A DNA stretch of 49,420 nucleotides from Chryseobacterium sp. S0630 (GTDB lineage Bacteria > Bacteroidota > Bacteroidia > Flavobacteriales > Weeksellaceae), in the NCBI RefSeq assembly GCF_024158915.1, contig NZ_JAMZGF010000039.1:1-49420 (forward strand), read 5' to 3'. A program made the translations under genes and the position numbers. Positions 33,063 through 41,222 of the stretch are shown one piece after another (the stretch's first letter is position 1; each line of letters begins with the position of its first letter). Under the pieces are notes generated by a model that did not search any database, was not told where the DNA came from, and was given only the letters and a program-made list of their open reading frames with translations.

Positions 33063-34133
33063 ATGTTCAACACATTAGGTAATCTTCTTAGTCTTACAAC
33101 ATTTGGAGAAAGTCACGGAGTGGCTTATGGCGGTATCATCAATAATTTTCCGGCTGGTTTAGCGGTAGATCTCGATAAAGTTCAGTACGAACTGAACCGA
33201 AGAAAACCCGGCCAGTCAGCAATCGTTACACAAAGAAAAGAAAGCGACACAGTAAAGTTTCTTTCCGGAATCTTTGATGGCAAAACAACAGGTACGCCCA
33301 TTGGTTTTATCATTGAAAACGAAAATCAGAAATCGAAAGATTATGACCATATCGCAGGAGCCTATCGCCCAAGTCATGCTGATTTTACTTATGATCAGAA
33401 ATTTGGTTTCAGAGACCACCGTGGTGGTGGAAAATCTTCTGCAAGAGAAACCATGAACTGGGTAGTTGCCGGAGCACTTGCCAAACAACTTTTACCCAAT
33501 ATTGAGATCAACGCTTACGTATCTTCCGTAGGTGATATTTTCTGTGAAAAACCTTATCAGGCATTAGACTTTTCTCAAACAGAAAGCAATGATGTGCGTT
33601 GTCCGGATGCTGAAACGGCAGAAAAGATGATTGCAAGAATCAAAGAGATCAAAAAAGAAGGGAATACCATCGGAGGAACCATCACCTGTGTGATTAAAAA
33701 TGTTCCTGTGGGAATTGGTGAACCCATCTTCTCAAAACTTCAGGCTGAGCTGGCAAAAGCTATGCTGAATATCAATGCCTGCAAAGGTTTTGAATATGGA
33801 AGCGGTTTCTGCGGAGCTAAAATGACAGGAAAAGAGCACAATGATGCCTTCAATACAGATTTTACGACAAAATCTAACCTTTCCGGAGGTATTCAGGGTG
33901 GAATTTCTAACGGAATGGATATTTATTTCCGTGTAGCATTCAAACCTGTAGCTACTATTCTGAGACCACAGGATAGTATTGATAAAGACGGAAATCCTGT
34001 CATCGTAGAAGGAAAAGGGCGTCACGATCCTTGTGTAGTTCCAAGAGCTGTTCCGGTAGTGGAAGGCCTTGCTGCATTTGTACTGGCAGACCTGTTTTTG
34101 ATCAATAAAACAAGAAACATCAATAATTTTTAA
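33063..34133 (+). CDS. aroC: Chorismate synthase
   Basis: Makes chorismate from EPSP, the last common step to aromatic amino acids, with reduced FMN. GESHGVAYGGII near residue 13 is the first family signature; RDHRGGGKSSARET (about 120) is the second; RHDPCVVPRAVPVVEGLAA near the C-terminus is the third. The length is 356 residues. A perfect -7 element TAATTTTG at 33051-33058 lies just 4 bases before the start codon, hinting at a nearly leaderless transcript. The other aro genes are not in the window. Confidence 0.96.
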   Translation: MFNTLGNLLSLTTFGESHGVAYGGIINNFPAGLAVDLDKVQYELNRRKPGQSAIVTQRKESDTVKFLSGIFDGKTTGTPIGFIIENENQKSKDYDHIAGAYRPSHADFTYDQKFGFRDHRGGGKSSARETMNWVVAGALAKQLLPNIEINAYVSSVGDIFCEKPYQALDFSQTESNDVRCPDAETAEKMIARIKEIKKEGNTIGGTITCVIKNVPVGIGEPIFSKLQAELAKAMLNINACKGFEYGSGFCGAKMTGKEHNDAFNTDFTTKSNLSGGIQGGISNGMDIYFRVAFKPVATILRPQDSIDKDGNPVIVEGKGRHDPCVVPRAVPVVEGLAAFVLADLFLINKTRNINNF

Positions 34134-34150
34134 CATAAATATTTTTGGTA

Positions 34151-34714
34151 ATGAAAAATTACTGGGATCAAGGAATTTCGTTTGAAGAATATCTTCAGAT
34201 TGCAAAAGAAAGATTAGAGAATCCTGCCAACCAACAGGAAGCTGACTATAAACAATATTATGAGCTGGGACTTCACAGAATGGACAGAACGGTAAAAAAA
34301 TACGTTCCGGATGAAGATCAGCTGAAAGAACTTGCTGCCAAAAATTTTGACGGAAAGATTTTAATTATTTCTGAAGCATGGTGCGGAGATGCAAGCGCAA
34401 CAGTACCTGCTCTTTTCAGATTTTTTGAAGGGCATAATGAAGTAAGAGTTTTCCTTAGAGACAGTGATAAAAGCTTAATCAATCAGTTTTTGACCAATGG
34501 TACGGAATCTATTCCTAAAGTAATTATCCTTGATAAAGATCTGAATGTAAAAAATTCATGGGGCCCACGTCCCAAATATGGATACGAACTCCTGATGAAA
34601 TATAAAGCCGATCCTGAAGCCTATCCAAAAGATACTTTCTATAATGATCTGCAGATATATTATGCCAAAAACAGAGGAAAAGATGCTGTTCAGGAAATTT
34701 TGGATCTTCTATAA
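34151..34714 (+). CDS. Thioredoxin-like protein with WCGDAS in place of WCGPC
   Basis: A 187-residue cytoplasmic protein from ATG 34151 (TTG 34145 is in frame just upstream). A helical N-terminal region precedes a thioredoxin fold: KILIISEAWCGDASATVPAL has only the first Cys (Cys78) of the usual pair, followed by ESIPKVIILD with the cis-Pro. The C-terminal PRPKYGYELLMKYKADPEAY is typical of this thioredoxin family in Bacteroidetes. With one active-site Cys it may be a monothiol enzyme or a bacilliredoxin-like protein rather than a disulfide reductase. It follows aroC closely and precedes another thioredoxin gene by 9 bases. Confidence 0.85.
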   Translation: MKNYWDQGISFEEYLQIAKERLENPANQQEADYKQYYELGLHRMDRTVKKYVPDEDQLKELAAKNFDGKILIISEAWCGDASATVPALFRFFEGHNEVRVFLRDSDKSLINQFLTNGTESIPKVIILDKDLNVKNSWGPRPKYGYELLMKYKADPEAYPKDTFYNDLQIYYAKNRGKDAVQEILDLL

Positions 34715-34723
34715 AAAAGAGAT

Positions 34724-35263
34724 ATGAAAAAAAGTGTCATTTATCTTGTAATTATTGTCATTATTGCTGGTGTTGCTTTTATACCAGGAGTAAGAAACTT
34801 TCTAAAGGATACATTCTTTCCGGTAGCCACTATAGAAAATGCAGTTCATATCAGTGAAGAGGATTATGATATAGAACTTAAAGGAATTAATGCACCAAGC
34901 ACTAATCTTAAAAACTTTAAGGACAAAGGTATTTTCCTTAACTTCTGGGGAACATGGTGCCCGCCTTGTAGAAAAGAATGGCCTTCTATTCAGAAACTGT
35001 ATGATACCAGAAAAGATCATGTAGATTTTGTTTTGATTGCCATGAATGATAAGGAAGAGGATGTAAGAAAGTTTTTGAAAGAAAATAACTATACCGTTCC
35101 TGTATATATTGCTCAAAGTCCAATTTCTGAGAAAATTCTTCCAAAGGTATTTCCTACCACTTTCCTACTGGATAAGCATGGAAGAATCCTTATTAAAGAG
35201 GATGCTACAAAAGACTGGAACACAGAGACTGTGCATCAGTTCATTGACAATATTATCAAGTAA
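34724..35263 (+). CDS. TlpA/ResA-like membrane-anchored thioredoxin
   Basis: A 179-residue protein with an N-terminal membrane anchor or uncleaved signal (VIYLVIIVIIAGVAF) and a thioredoxin domain with FLNFWGTWCPPCRKEWP (Cys79 and Cys82, CPPC), followed by VFPTTFLLDKHG with the cis-Pro. It faces the periplasm and probably reduces disulfides in envelope proteins, as for cytochrome c maturation or resistance to thiol oxidation. It overlaps functionally with the thioredoxin-like gene 9 bases upstream, so the two probably form an operon with aroC. Confidence 0.9.
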   Translation: MKKSVIYLVIIVIIAGVAFIPGVRNFLKDTFFPVATIENAVHISEEDYDIELKGINAPSTNLKNFKDKGIFLNFWGTWCPPCRKEWPSIQKLYDTRKDHVDFVLIAMNDKEEDVRKFLKENNYTVPVYIAQSPISEKILPKVFPTTFLLDKHGRILIKEDATKDWNTETVHQFIDNIIK

Positions 35264-35346
35264 TATTTTAACTAAATTTTATAATTTGTTGGTACAGGAT
35301 TTGCGAAATTTATAGCATTGAAAAATTTATTAAATCCAAACACAAA

Positions 35347-35688
35347 ATGAAATATTCAAAATTAAATCTTGCAAAAGAAGCCATCAATCATAAGGGCTTT
35401 ATCAAAAAGATCCCTGATATTTTCAGAATGGTCAAAATGTGGAGAAAAGGAATTTATCCAATGAAATCCATAGACATTATTCTTCCTTTACTGGGAATTT
35501 TATATGTACTCTCTCCTATTGACCTCCTTCCTGAATTTGTGATACCGGTTCTGGGAGTTATGGATGACCTGGCAGTATTGTCGCTTACCATTCCTAAACT
35601 CATCAAAGAGGTTGACAAATTTTTATTGTGGGAAGCCCAGCAAAAATATAGCGGCGCTCAAGTCATTGATGCTGAAATCGTAAAATAA
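35347..35688 (+). CDS. YkvA family (DUF1232) protein
   Basis: A 113-residue membrane-associated protein. The segment GILYVLSPIDLLPEFVIPVLGVMDDL near residues 56-80, with SPIDLLPE, is the DUF1232 core. Members are small proteins of unknown role. A terminator that recurs 3,980 bases downstream follows 20 bases after the stop. Confidence 0.88.
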   Translation: MKYSKLNLAKEAINHKGFIKKIPDIFRMVKMWRKGIYPMKSIDIILPLLGILYVLSPIDLLPEFVIPVLGVMDDLAVLSLTIPKLIKEVDKFLLWEAQQKYSGAQVIDAEIVK

Positions 35689-35702
35689 CAGTTTATTATA
35701 TT

Positions 35703-35738
35703 TTTCACACCATCCTGTTCCATCCGGGGTGGTTTTTT
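35703..35738 (+). terminator. Terminator and left direct repeat of the hydrolase cassette
   Basis: CACACCATCC pairs with the GGGGTGGT arm (one wobble), followed by seven T. The 36 bases 35703-35738 match 39683-39718 at 35 of 36 positions; the only difference is T at 35718 versus G at 39698. Confidence 0.85.
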
Positions 35739-35795
35739 TATATCACTACATCATTTCTTTTTTTATTTTTGTTTTTGAACCAACACAAAAACACA

Positions 35796-35915
35796 ATGAA
35801 AAAAAATGTAATCCAATATGGAGGTATAATCCTTCATCCTCTCCTGCAATCTGCTCTGAAAAGTAATATCTGTCAAAATAGTTTCCAGCCGGAAGTTATT
35901 TATAAATTATATTAG
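35796..35915 (+). CDS. 39-aa upstream open frame before the murein hydrolase gene
   Basis: ATG 35796 opens a 39-codon frame (MKKNVIQYGGIILHPLLQ and so on) that stops at 35913-35915, two bases before the hydrolase ATG. A -7 element TATTTTTG (35764-35771) lies 24 bases before it. It could be a translationally coupled leader peptide or the remnant of an earlier gene; no family is recognised. Confidence 0.3.
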   Translation: MKKNVIQYGGIILHPLLQSALKSNICQNSFQPEVIYKLY

Positions 35916-35917
35916 CC

Positions 35918-38488
35918 ATGGCAGGAAATATTACTGGAGATCAAAATCCTCAGGTAGGAAAAACATATTCCTACGAAGTAAAACCTTCTATCCTTTCATT
36001 TGGACTCAAAGGTGAATATGAATGGTATATTTACAAGAAACAAAAAACCGGACTATGGAAAGATATTACCGTTAAGCCAAAAACCGGTCAAAAAGTAACT
36101 TACAAATTTGGAGAAATAGCACTGGGAATAGAATTTCAAATGGAAGTCTATGAAACTAAAAAAGGAATTTTACCCGGGCTTCCTAATTCCAAAGAGCTGG
36201 CAGGTACTCTTCCCATTATCCCTACCAGAAACAAGGTTCCAAAAATAGATAAAGTAGTACTTTTTAACAGAGGAGCAAAAGATATCAATAAAGCCAGTTA
36301 CCGCGATATTCTGATTGCGCAGGCTCACTGCATCGCCATGTTTAATAAAGAGATAGAATTCCATCTTTGGGAAGATGATGCTCCGGGAAAAGGACATAAT
36401 CCTGTTATTAACAAAAATAACCGACATACATGCAGCTACAAAGCGAGAGTGAATGCAAATGGTATTGCAGAAGTACAAATACCGCTGATGTCGGATGAAA
36501 AAATTCTTCGTCAGATTGCCAATCAGTTTATGATGAAAGATGACAAAGATGAAGGAGTTAATCAAGAGTATTATATTACCGCAACGTATTCAGGGGAGAT
36601 TCAGGGGTCCAGCCAAGTGAACGTAGATGTAACCAATCCAGATTATAAAGGCCAAAATCAACCCAAACCTAAGCCACAGCCTGAGAAACATACGCCAAAA
36701 TTTCCGGTCAGACAAGGAGGTGTTCCGAAACAGCCTGATCCTAATGGTAATATTATAGAAGCTGTTTTCATTGATAATACAGGAAAAGAGCTGTCCAAAG
36801 TAGCCGTTGGTGATAAAGTAAGGGTAAGAATTCACTCCAAGAATATGATGGGAAAGCACATTCAATATGTCATCTGGGAATCTGACTCAGTATTCCACGA
36901 TGAAGTCTACCGAAGTAGAATGATTAAAATTCCTGCCGATGTATATGACACTTCAGGATTTATCATTACTAAAGATATTTTTGAAAAAGGAATAGACTCT
37001 CGTATCGGTGATCTGGATTCATATAAACAAAACTATTTTATAGAAATTATCTCCAAGTATCTTTCTGCGGAATCTCAGAAATTTGGGGTAAATTCGGAAG
37101 GTTTGGTAGAAGTGGAGAAGGTGAAGAGTGCGGTAGGGGTGGAAAAGACACAACCTTCTAATAAATCAAAAGATGAAAAAGTGTGTGAATGTGAAGCAAG
37201 AGTAAGAGCATTTATCAGAATGTTACGAGTAAAAGAAGGTACAGATACAGAAAGAGGTTACACTACTCAATATAGTGGAAAACAGTTCTCAGATTTAAGC
37301 AAGCATCCTGAAGAAGTAATTACATCTGGCAAATATTCATCTTCAGCTGCAGGTGCATATCAAATAATGACAGATACATGGAAAAATTTAACAGGACATT
37401 ATCAGGACAAAAATAAAAATTGGAATTATTCTGAAAAGTTGGACTATTCAAAAAAATATAATATCACTAGCTTTAATCAAGAATCTCAAGATAAATTCTG
37501 CTTAGTAATTATGAAGCACAATTACATCCAAGACCGCTCAGATAGTTTCTATAATCCTGTCGTGTGGAAAGATAAAAAAAAGAAGATTCGTGATACAGTA
37601 AAAGAAGAAAAATTAAAAGAATGGAGAAAAAGATTTAAAGGAAAACAAGGAGATATCATCCAAATGATTATTGATTATGATATCAAAAAAGCTGCTCTTA
37701 TTTCTAGCTTATGCTGGGCAAGTTTGCCAGACTCGCCTTATGGACAACAAAGTCCGTCATATACTTTTGATATGGTAAAGACCATTTACGAGAAAAACCT
37801 TAAAGAAGAATTAATTGAACCAAGTAAAGAACTACATTTAAAAAAAGGGTTTTTAAAAGAATTTGGATATGGATGTTGTGAATCGAATGATAATAAAGAA
37901 CCTCAATCCAAAAATGAATGTCCAGAAGATTGTTCACAATGTTTTGATTATGCTGATGTATGGGAAAATCCCGAGATAAGTTCAGATAATGGAGGAAAAA
38001 ATAATAATAGATTTGGATATAATTCTGAAAGAGGGCATAAAGGGATAGATATTCTTTCAGGTCCAACATATAAAGATGTACATTCTCTAATGTGTGGCGA
38101 AGTTACAGCTGTAGTAAATACTTTTAAAACGAACGAATATAGGTATAAAAGTTTAGGTAATACTTTAATGATAAAATCTAAAGACAAAGATGGGAAAACT
38201 GTATTTATCTTATATTGTCATCTTAATAAAATATATGTTAAAAAAGGGGAAAAAGTAAAACATGGCCAAAAAGTAGCCCAATCAGGATCGACAGGAAATG
38301 CTTCAAGCAGTGAATTTCCAAATGGAGTAAAAGGCTCGGGAATTAACAAAAAATACTGGCATTGCCACATTGAGGCAGCAACAAAAGGTGATGGTTTCAA
38401 TAATTTCCGTGACCTAGGTTCATACAGAGTAAAAGCAGAAGATTATATGAAAACAAAATTTGATAAAAATGGTAACCCGATTAAATAG
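35918..38488 (+). CDS. Large murein hydrolase: GH104-like lysozyme plus M23 endopeptidase
   Basis: An 856-residue protein, likely an antibacterial effector. There is no signal peptide (MAGNITGDQNPQVGK). Residues 1-395 form two or three beta-rich modules separated by a Pro-rich linker (KPKPQPEKHTPKFP). Residues about 425-630 resemble lambda endolysin R (GH104): AFIRMLRVKEGTD with candidate catalytic Glu440, SSAAGAYQIMTDTWKNL, and CWASLPDSPYGQ. After a Cys-rich linker, residues about 690-850 are an M23 peptidase with HKGID (His707, Asp711), YCHL and HCHIE (His815, His817). It would cut both glycan strands and peptide bridges. The C-terminal half is more AT-rich than the N-terminal half. Export without a signal peptide suggests type VI secretion or phage-like delivery, which is inference. 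The stop overlaps the next gene. Confidence 0.85.
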   Translation: MAGNITGDQNPQVGKTYSYEVKPSILSFGLKGEYEWYIYKKQKTGLWKDITVKPKTGQKVTYKFGEIALGIEFQMEVYETKKGILPGLPNSKELAGTLPIIPTRNKVPKIDKVVLFNRGAKDINKASYRDILIAQAHCIAMFNKEIEFHLWEDDAPGKGHNPVINKNNRHTCSYKARVNANGIAEVQIPLMSDEKILRQIANQFMMKDDKDEGVNQEYYITATYSGEIQGSSQVNVDVTNPDYKGQNQPKPKPQPEKHTPKFPVRQGGVPKQPDPNGNIIEAVFIDNTGKELSKVAVGDKVRVRIHSKNMMGKHIQYVIWESDSVFHDEVYRSRMIKIPADVYDTSGFIITKDIFEKGIDSRIGDLDSYKQNYFIEIISKYLSAESQKFGVNSEGLVEVEKVKSAVGVEKTQPSNKSKDEKVCECEARVRAFIRMLRVKEGTDTERGYTTQYSGKQFSDLSKHPEEVITSGKYSSSAAGAYQIMTDTWKNLTGHYQDKNKNWNYSEKLDYSKKYNITSFNQESQDKFCLVIMKHNYIQDRSDSFYNPVVWKDKKKKIRDTVKEEKLKEWRKRFKGKQGDIIQMIIDYDIKKAALISSLCWASLPDSPYGQQSPSYTFDMVKTIYEKNLKEELIEPSKELHLKKGFLKEFGYGCCESNDNKEPQSKNECPEDCSQCFDYADVWENPEISSDNGGKNNNRFGYNSERGHKGIDILSGPTYKDVHSLMCGEVTAVVNTFKTNEYRYKSLGNTLMIKSKDKDGKTVFILYCHLNKIYVKKGEKVKHGQKVAQSGSTGNASSSEFPNGVKGSGINKKYWHCHIEAATKGDGFNNFRDLGSYRVKAEDYMKTKFDKNGNPIK

Positions 38489-39494
38489 TATAGTAACAAT
38501 AATAAGTTTTTTATTTCTATTAGTATCATGTAGAAATGATGCAAAAGAAAAAAATATAACGACAAAAGTTATTAATAAAGAAATCACTCAGATTGATTTT
38601 CTTAATAAGAAATATTTCAAAAGATATTCGATGTCTGTTGATGAATCAACACCAGCTGACCATCCTCATTACAATTATTTAGATTGTGAAAAAGAAGGTT
38701 ATTTCTCTGTTCATTTCATTCCAAAAGATAAAACGCTTATTTCTTTTTGGAAAGATCAATATTTCAAGGAAAATAAATATGAATATGATGATTGGGAAAC
38801 TGAAAATAAAATTGTTTCTAAGCTTTTGAATGGCAATTATGACTTATATAATATTTTTTGTTTTCAAATAACAAAAAAGTACTTAGATACATCTTCTGGT
38901 TGCACAGAAGAAAGTATTAATATAAAAAAAGAAAGTATTGCTGACTTATACCTTTATAATTTAAAGACAAAGAAATGGGATTTTTTAAAAAAACTAAAAG
39001 TATCAATTTTACCACCTTTTGCAGATAATAATTTTTTCATAAAAAACTTTCCGGATCTTACTCATCAAACTGAAAATCAACCATCAACAGTAGTAAAAGA
39101 ATCAGATTCTATAACGATTACCCAATCTTCTATTTGGGCAACAGACTGTAAAGCTGATAAATTCATTAGTATTAAAACAAACATTAACAATATACAGTTT
39201 ACAATACCTGGCAGATTTTCAATGAATGCTCAATTAAAAAAAGTGAGTAATAATAAATATGAATTTTACTTTACTGACTTTCCTTCAATTATCCCACTTC
39301 CAGATGAAATGCAGAATTGGGATAATTTAGATCATAAAAAAGCAGTTGGCCATTTTGAAATAATTGATGATTCTAAGATAATTTTAACATGGTCTGGTTT
39401 TTATGATAAGACTGCAAAGAAAAATATACAAACTAAAAACCCTTTTAATAATTTAAATAATAGCCCTGCAAGTCTTATCAGATGTTCTGAGTAA
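38469..39494 (+). CDS. Lipoprotein, probable immunity protein of the murein hydrolase
   Basis: A 341-residue lipoprotein of no recognised family. ATG 38469 is chosen over TTG 38460 because it opens MVTRLNSIVTIISFLFLLVS and lipobox LLVSC. It overlaps the hydrolase gene by 20 bases, so the two are translated together. The mature part is lysine-, asparagine- and aromatic-rich, with SIWATDCKADKFISIKTNIN and VGHFEIIDDSKIILTWSGFY in a C-terminal beta domain. A lipoprotein in the periplasm is the right place to block a toxin that attacks peptidoglycan, hence the immunity call; that function is inferred from the arrangement only. Confidence 0.6.
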   Translation: MVTRLNSIVTIISFLFLLVSCRNDAKEKNITTKVINKEITQIDFLNKKYFKRYSMSVDESTPADHPHYNYLDCEKEGYFSVHFIPKDKTLISFWKDQYFKENKYEYDDWETENKIVSKLLNGNYDLYNIFCFQITKKYLDTSSGCTEESINIKKESIADLYLYNLKTKKWDFLKKLKVSILPPFADNNFFIKNFPDLTHQTENQPSTVVKESDSITITQSSIWATDCKADKFISIKTNINNIQFTIPGRFSMNAQLKKVSNNKYEFYFTDFPSIIPLPDEMQNWDNLDHKKAVGHFEIIDDSKIILTWSGFYDKTAKKNIQTKNPFNNLNNSPASLIRCSE

Positions 39495-39607
39495 TTACAA
39501 CACAAAGTATTATAGGATGTTGTCATATTAATGTAAATAAATATAAACTTAATTCTAATGGAAATTGGGATATTTCTTCAGAACAGAAAGAATTAAAAAA
39601 TAAATAA
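39491..39607 (+). pseudogene. Possible remnant of a second open frame after the lipoprotein
   Basis: From 39491 a 38-codon frame without an ATG runs to TAA 39605-39607, containing NVNKYKLNSNGNWDISSEQK, which reads like the C-terminal end of a protein rather than random sequence. It may be the tail of a lost gene (for example a second immunity gene) or chance in AT-rich DNA. Confidence 0.25.
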
Positions 39608-39682
39608 AAGCACAAAAGAAAAAGTAAAATTAAATAATAGGGATTAGAAAGAAAAAACATTCCCTCCAATAAAAATGTACAA

Positions 39683-39718
39683 TTTCACACCATCCTGGTC
39701 CATCCGGGGTGGTTTTTT
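39683..39718 (+). terminator. Terminator and right direct repeat of the hydrolase cassette
   Basis: Same hairpin as at 35703-35738, with one mismatch. It stands alone between the cassette and the UMP synthase gene and would end cassette transcripts. Confidence 0.85.
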
Positions 39719-39789
39719 ATTGACAAATGAGCGATAAATTTTTAAGCCTTATTTCAATTCCTTAAATTTGCAATATCTAATAAAAAATA

Positions 39790-41169
39790 ATGGAAAGTAA
39801 AAAAGAATTCTTCTTAGAGTGCTACAAACTAGGAATCATTAAATTCGGAAGGTTTACCCTGAAAAGTGGTATTGAAAGTCCTTTTTATGTAGACTTGAGA
39901 CCTTTGGCTTCAGATCCTAAAATTTTAAAAAATCTTGCTAATTATTTACTGGAAATGCTTCCATTAGATAATTTTGATTTAATCTGTGGAGTTCCTTATG
40001 CTGCTCTTCCAATGGCGACTGCAATGTCTCTGGAAAGCTATATTCCATTAATTATTAAAAGAAAAGAAGCGAAAAGCTACGGTACAAAGAAGCTGATTGA
40101 AGGAATTTACCAGAAAGGACAAAACTGTCTTTTGGTAGAGGATGTGATCACTTCTGGAAAATCTTTGCTGGAAACTATTCCTGAAATAGAACAGGAAGAT
40201 CTTAAAGTTTCTGACATTGTGGTGGTACTTGACAGAGAACAGGGAGGAAAACAATTATTGGAAAGTAAAGGCTACAGAGTACATACACTTTTCAATATTT
40301 CGGAAGTATGCAATATTCTTCAGGAAACCGGAGAATTGTCTGATGAAGAGGTAAAAAGAATTCAGGATTTCCTTCAAGGGAATCACATTCAGTTTGAAGA
40401 AGAAACAAGATCTTCTTATGAGCAGAAACTTCAGTCAACACAACATTCCGTTTCAAAAAAATTACTGGAAACTGCTTTAGCAAAAAAATCAAACCTTATT
40501 GCTTCTGCTGATGTTACAACCACTCAGGAGCTATTGGAACTTGCTGAAAAAGTAGGCCCACATATTATTGCTTTAAAAACTCATATCGATATTATCTCTG
40601 ATTTCGAATATGAAAAAACAATTACTCCTCTGAAAGCAATCGCTGCAAAACACCAGTTCTTACTGATGGAAGACAGAAAATTTGCTGATATCGGAAATAC
40701 ACAGGAACTTCAGTTTACAAGCGGAGTTTTCAAAATTACAGATTGGGCTGATTTTGTAACGTCTCAGGTGATCGGAGGTTTTGAATCATTAGACTGTTTC
40801 AAAAATGTAGGAGTGGTAGCCATCGTCGGAATGTCTTCAAAAGGTGCTTTAACCACAGCAAGCTATCGTGAAGAAGCTTTAAAAGTAGCTTTATCTCACC
40901 CTAACGTTATTGGTGGTGTATCTCAGAATAAAATTCCTGAGGATCTGTTATTATTCACTCCGGGAGTAAACCTTGCAGATTCAGGAGATGGTAAAGGACA
41001 GCAGTACAACACACCGGAACATGTTTTTAAAACACTTCATACAGACTTTATTATCGTAGGAAGAGGAATCTACAAATCCAATGATCCTGAAGCATCAGCA
41101 ATCACTTATAAAACAGAGGGATGGAATGCTTATATTAATTCTTTGGAAAAAAAAGCAATTCAGGGTTAA
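39790..41169 (+). CDS. Bifunctional UMP synthase (OPRT-OMPDC fusion)
   Basis: Carries out the last two steps of UMP synthesis in one 459-residue chain. Residues 1-210 are orotate phosphoribosyltransferase, with FGRFTLKSGIESPFYVDLR and PRPP-binding LLVEDVITSGKSL (114-126). Residues about 225-459 are orotidine 5'-phosphate decarboxylase, with SADVTTTQELLELAEKVGPH, EDRKFADIGNT near 294 (catalytic Lys and Asp), TPGVNL and GQQYNTPEHV, and IIVGRGIYKS. Domain order and the OMPDC sequence match the animal and plant UMPS, not the separate pyrE and pyrF of most bacteria. A perfect -7 box TAAATTTG is at 39763-39770. Confidence 0.93.
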   Translation: MESKKEFFLECYKLGIIKFGRFTLKSGIESPFYVDLRPLASDPKILKNLANYLLEMLPLDNFDLICGVPYAALPMATAMSLESYIPLIIKRKEAKSYGTKKLIEGIYQKGQNCLLVEDVITSGKSLLETIPEIEQEDLKVSDIVVVLDREQGGKQLLESKGYRVHTLFNISEVCNILQETGELSDEEVKRIQDFLQGNHIQFEEETRSSYEQKLQSTQHSVSKKLLETALAKKSNLIASADVTTTQELLELAEKVGPHIIALKTHIDIISDFEYEKTITPLKAIAAKHQFLLMEDRKFADIGNTQELQFTSGVFKITDWADFVTSQVIGGFESLDCFKNVGVVAIVGMSSKGALTTASYREEALKVALSHPNVIGGVSQNKIPEDLLLFTPGVNLADSGDGKGQQYNTPEHVFKTLHTDFIIVGRGIYKSNDPEASAITYKTEGWNAYINSLEKKAIQG

Positions 41170-41222
41170 AATCCTATAAAGTATATACAAAATAAGTTAT
41201 ATTTGGGCTTTATCACGAATAT

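Noticed and set aside
36170..36865. Two long minus-strand open frames opposite the hydrolase gene
   Set aside because: Shadows of the real coding strand; no start context and no domain.
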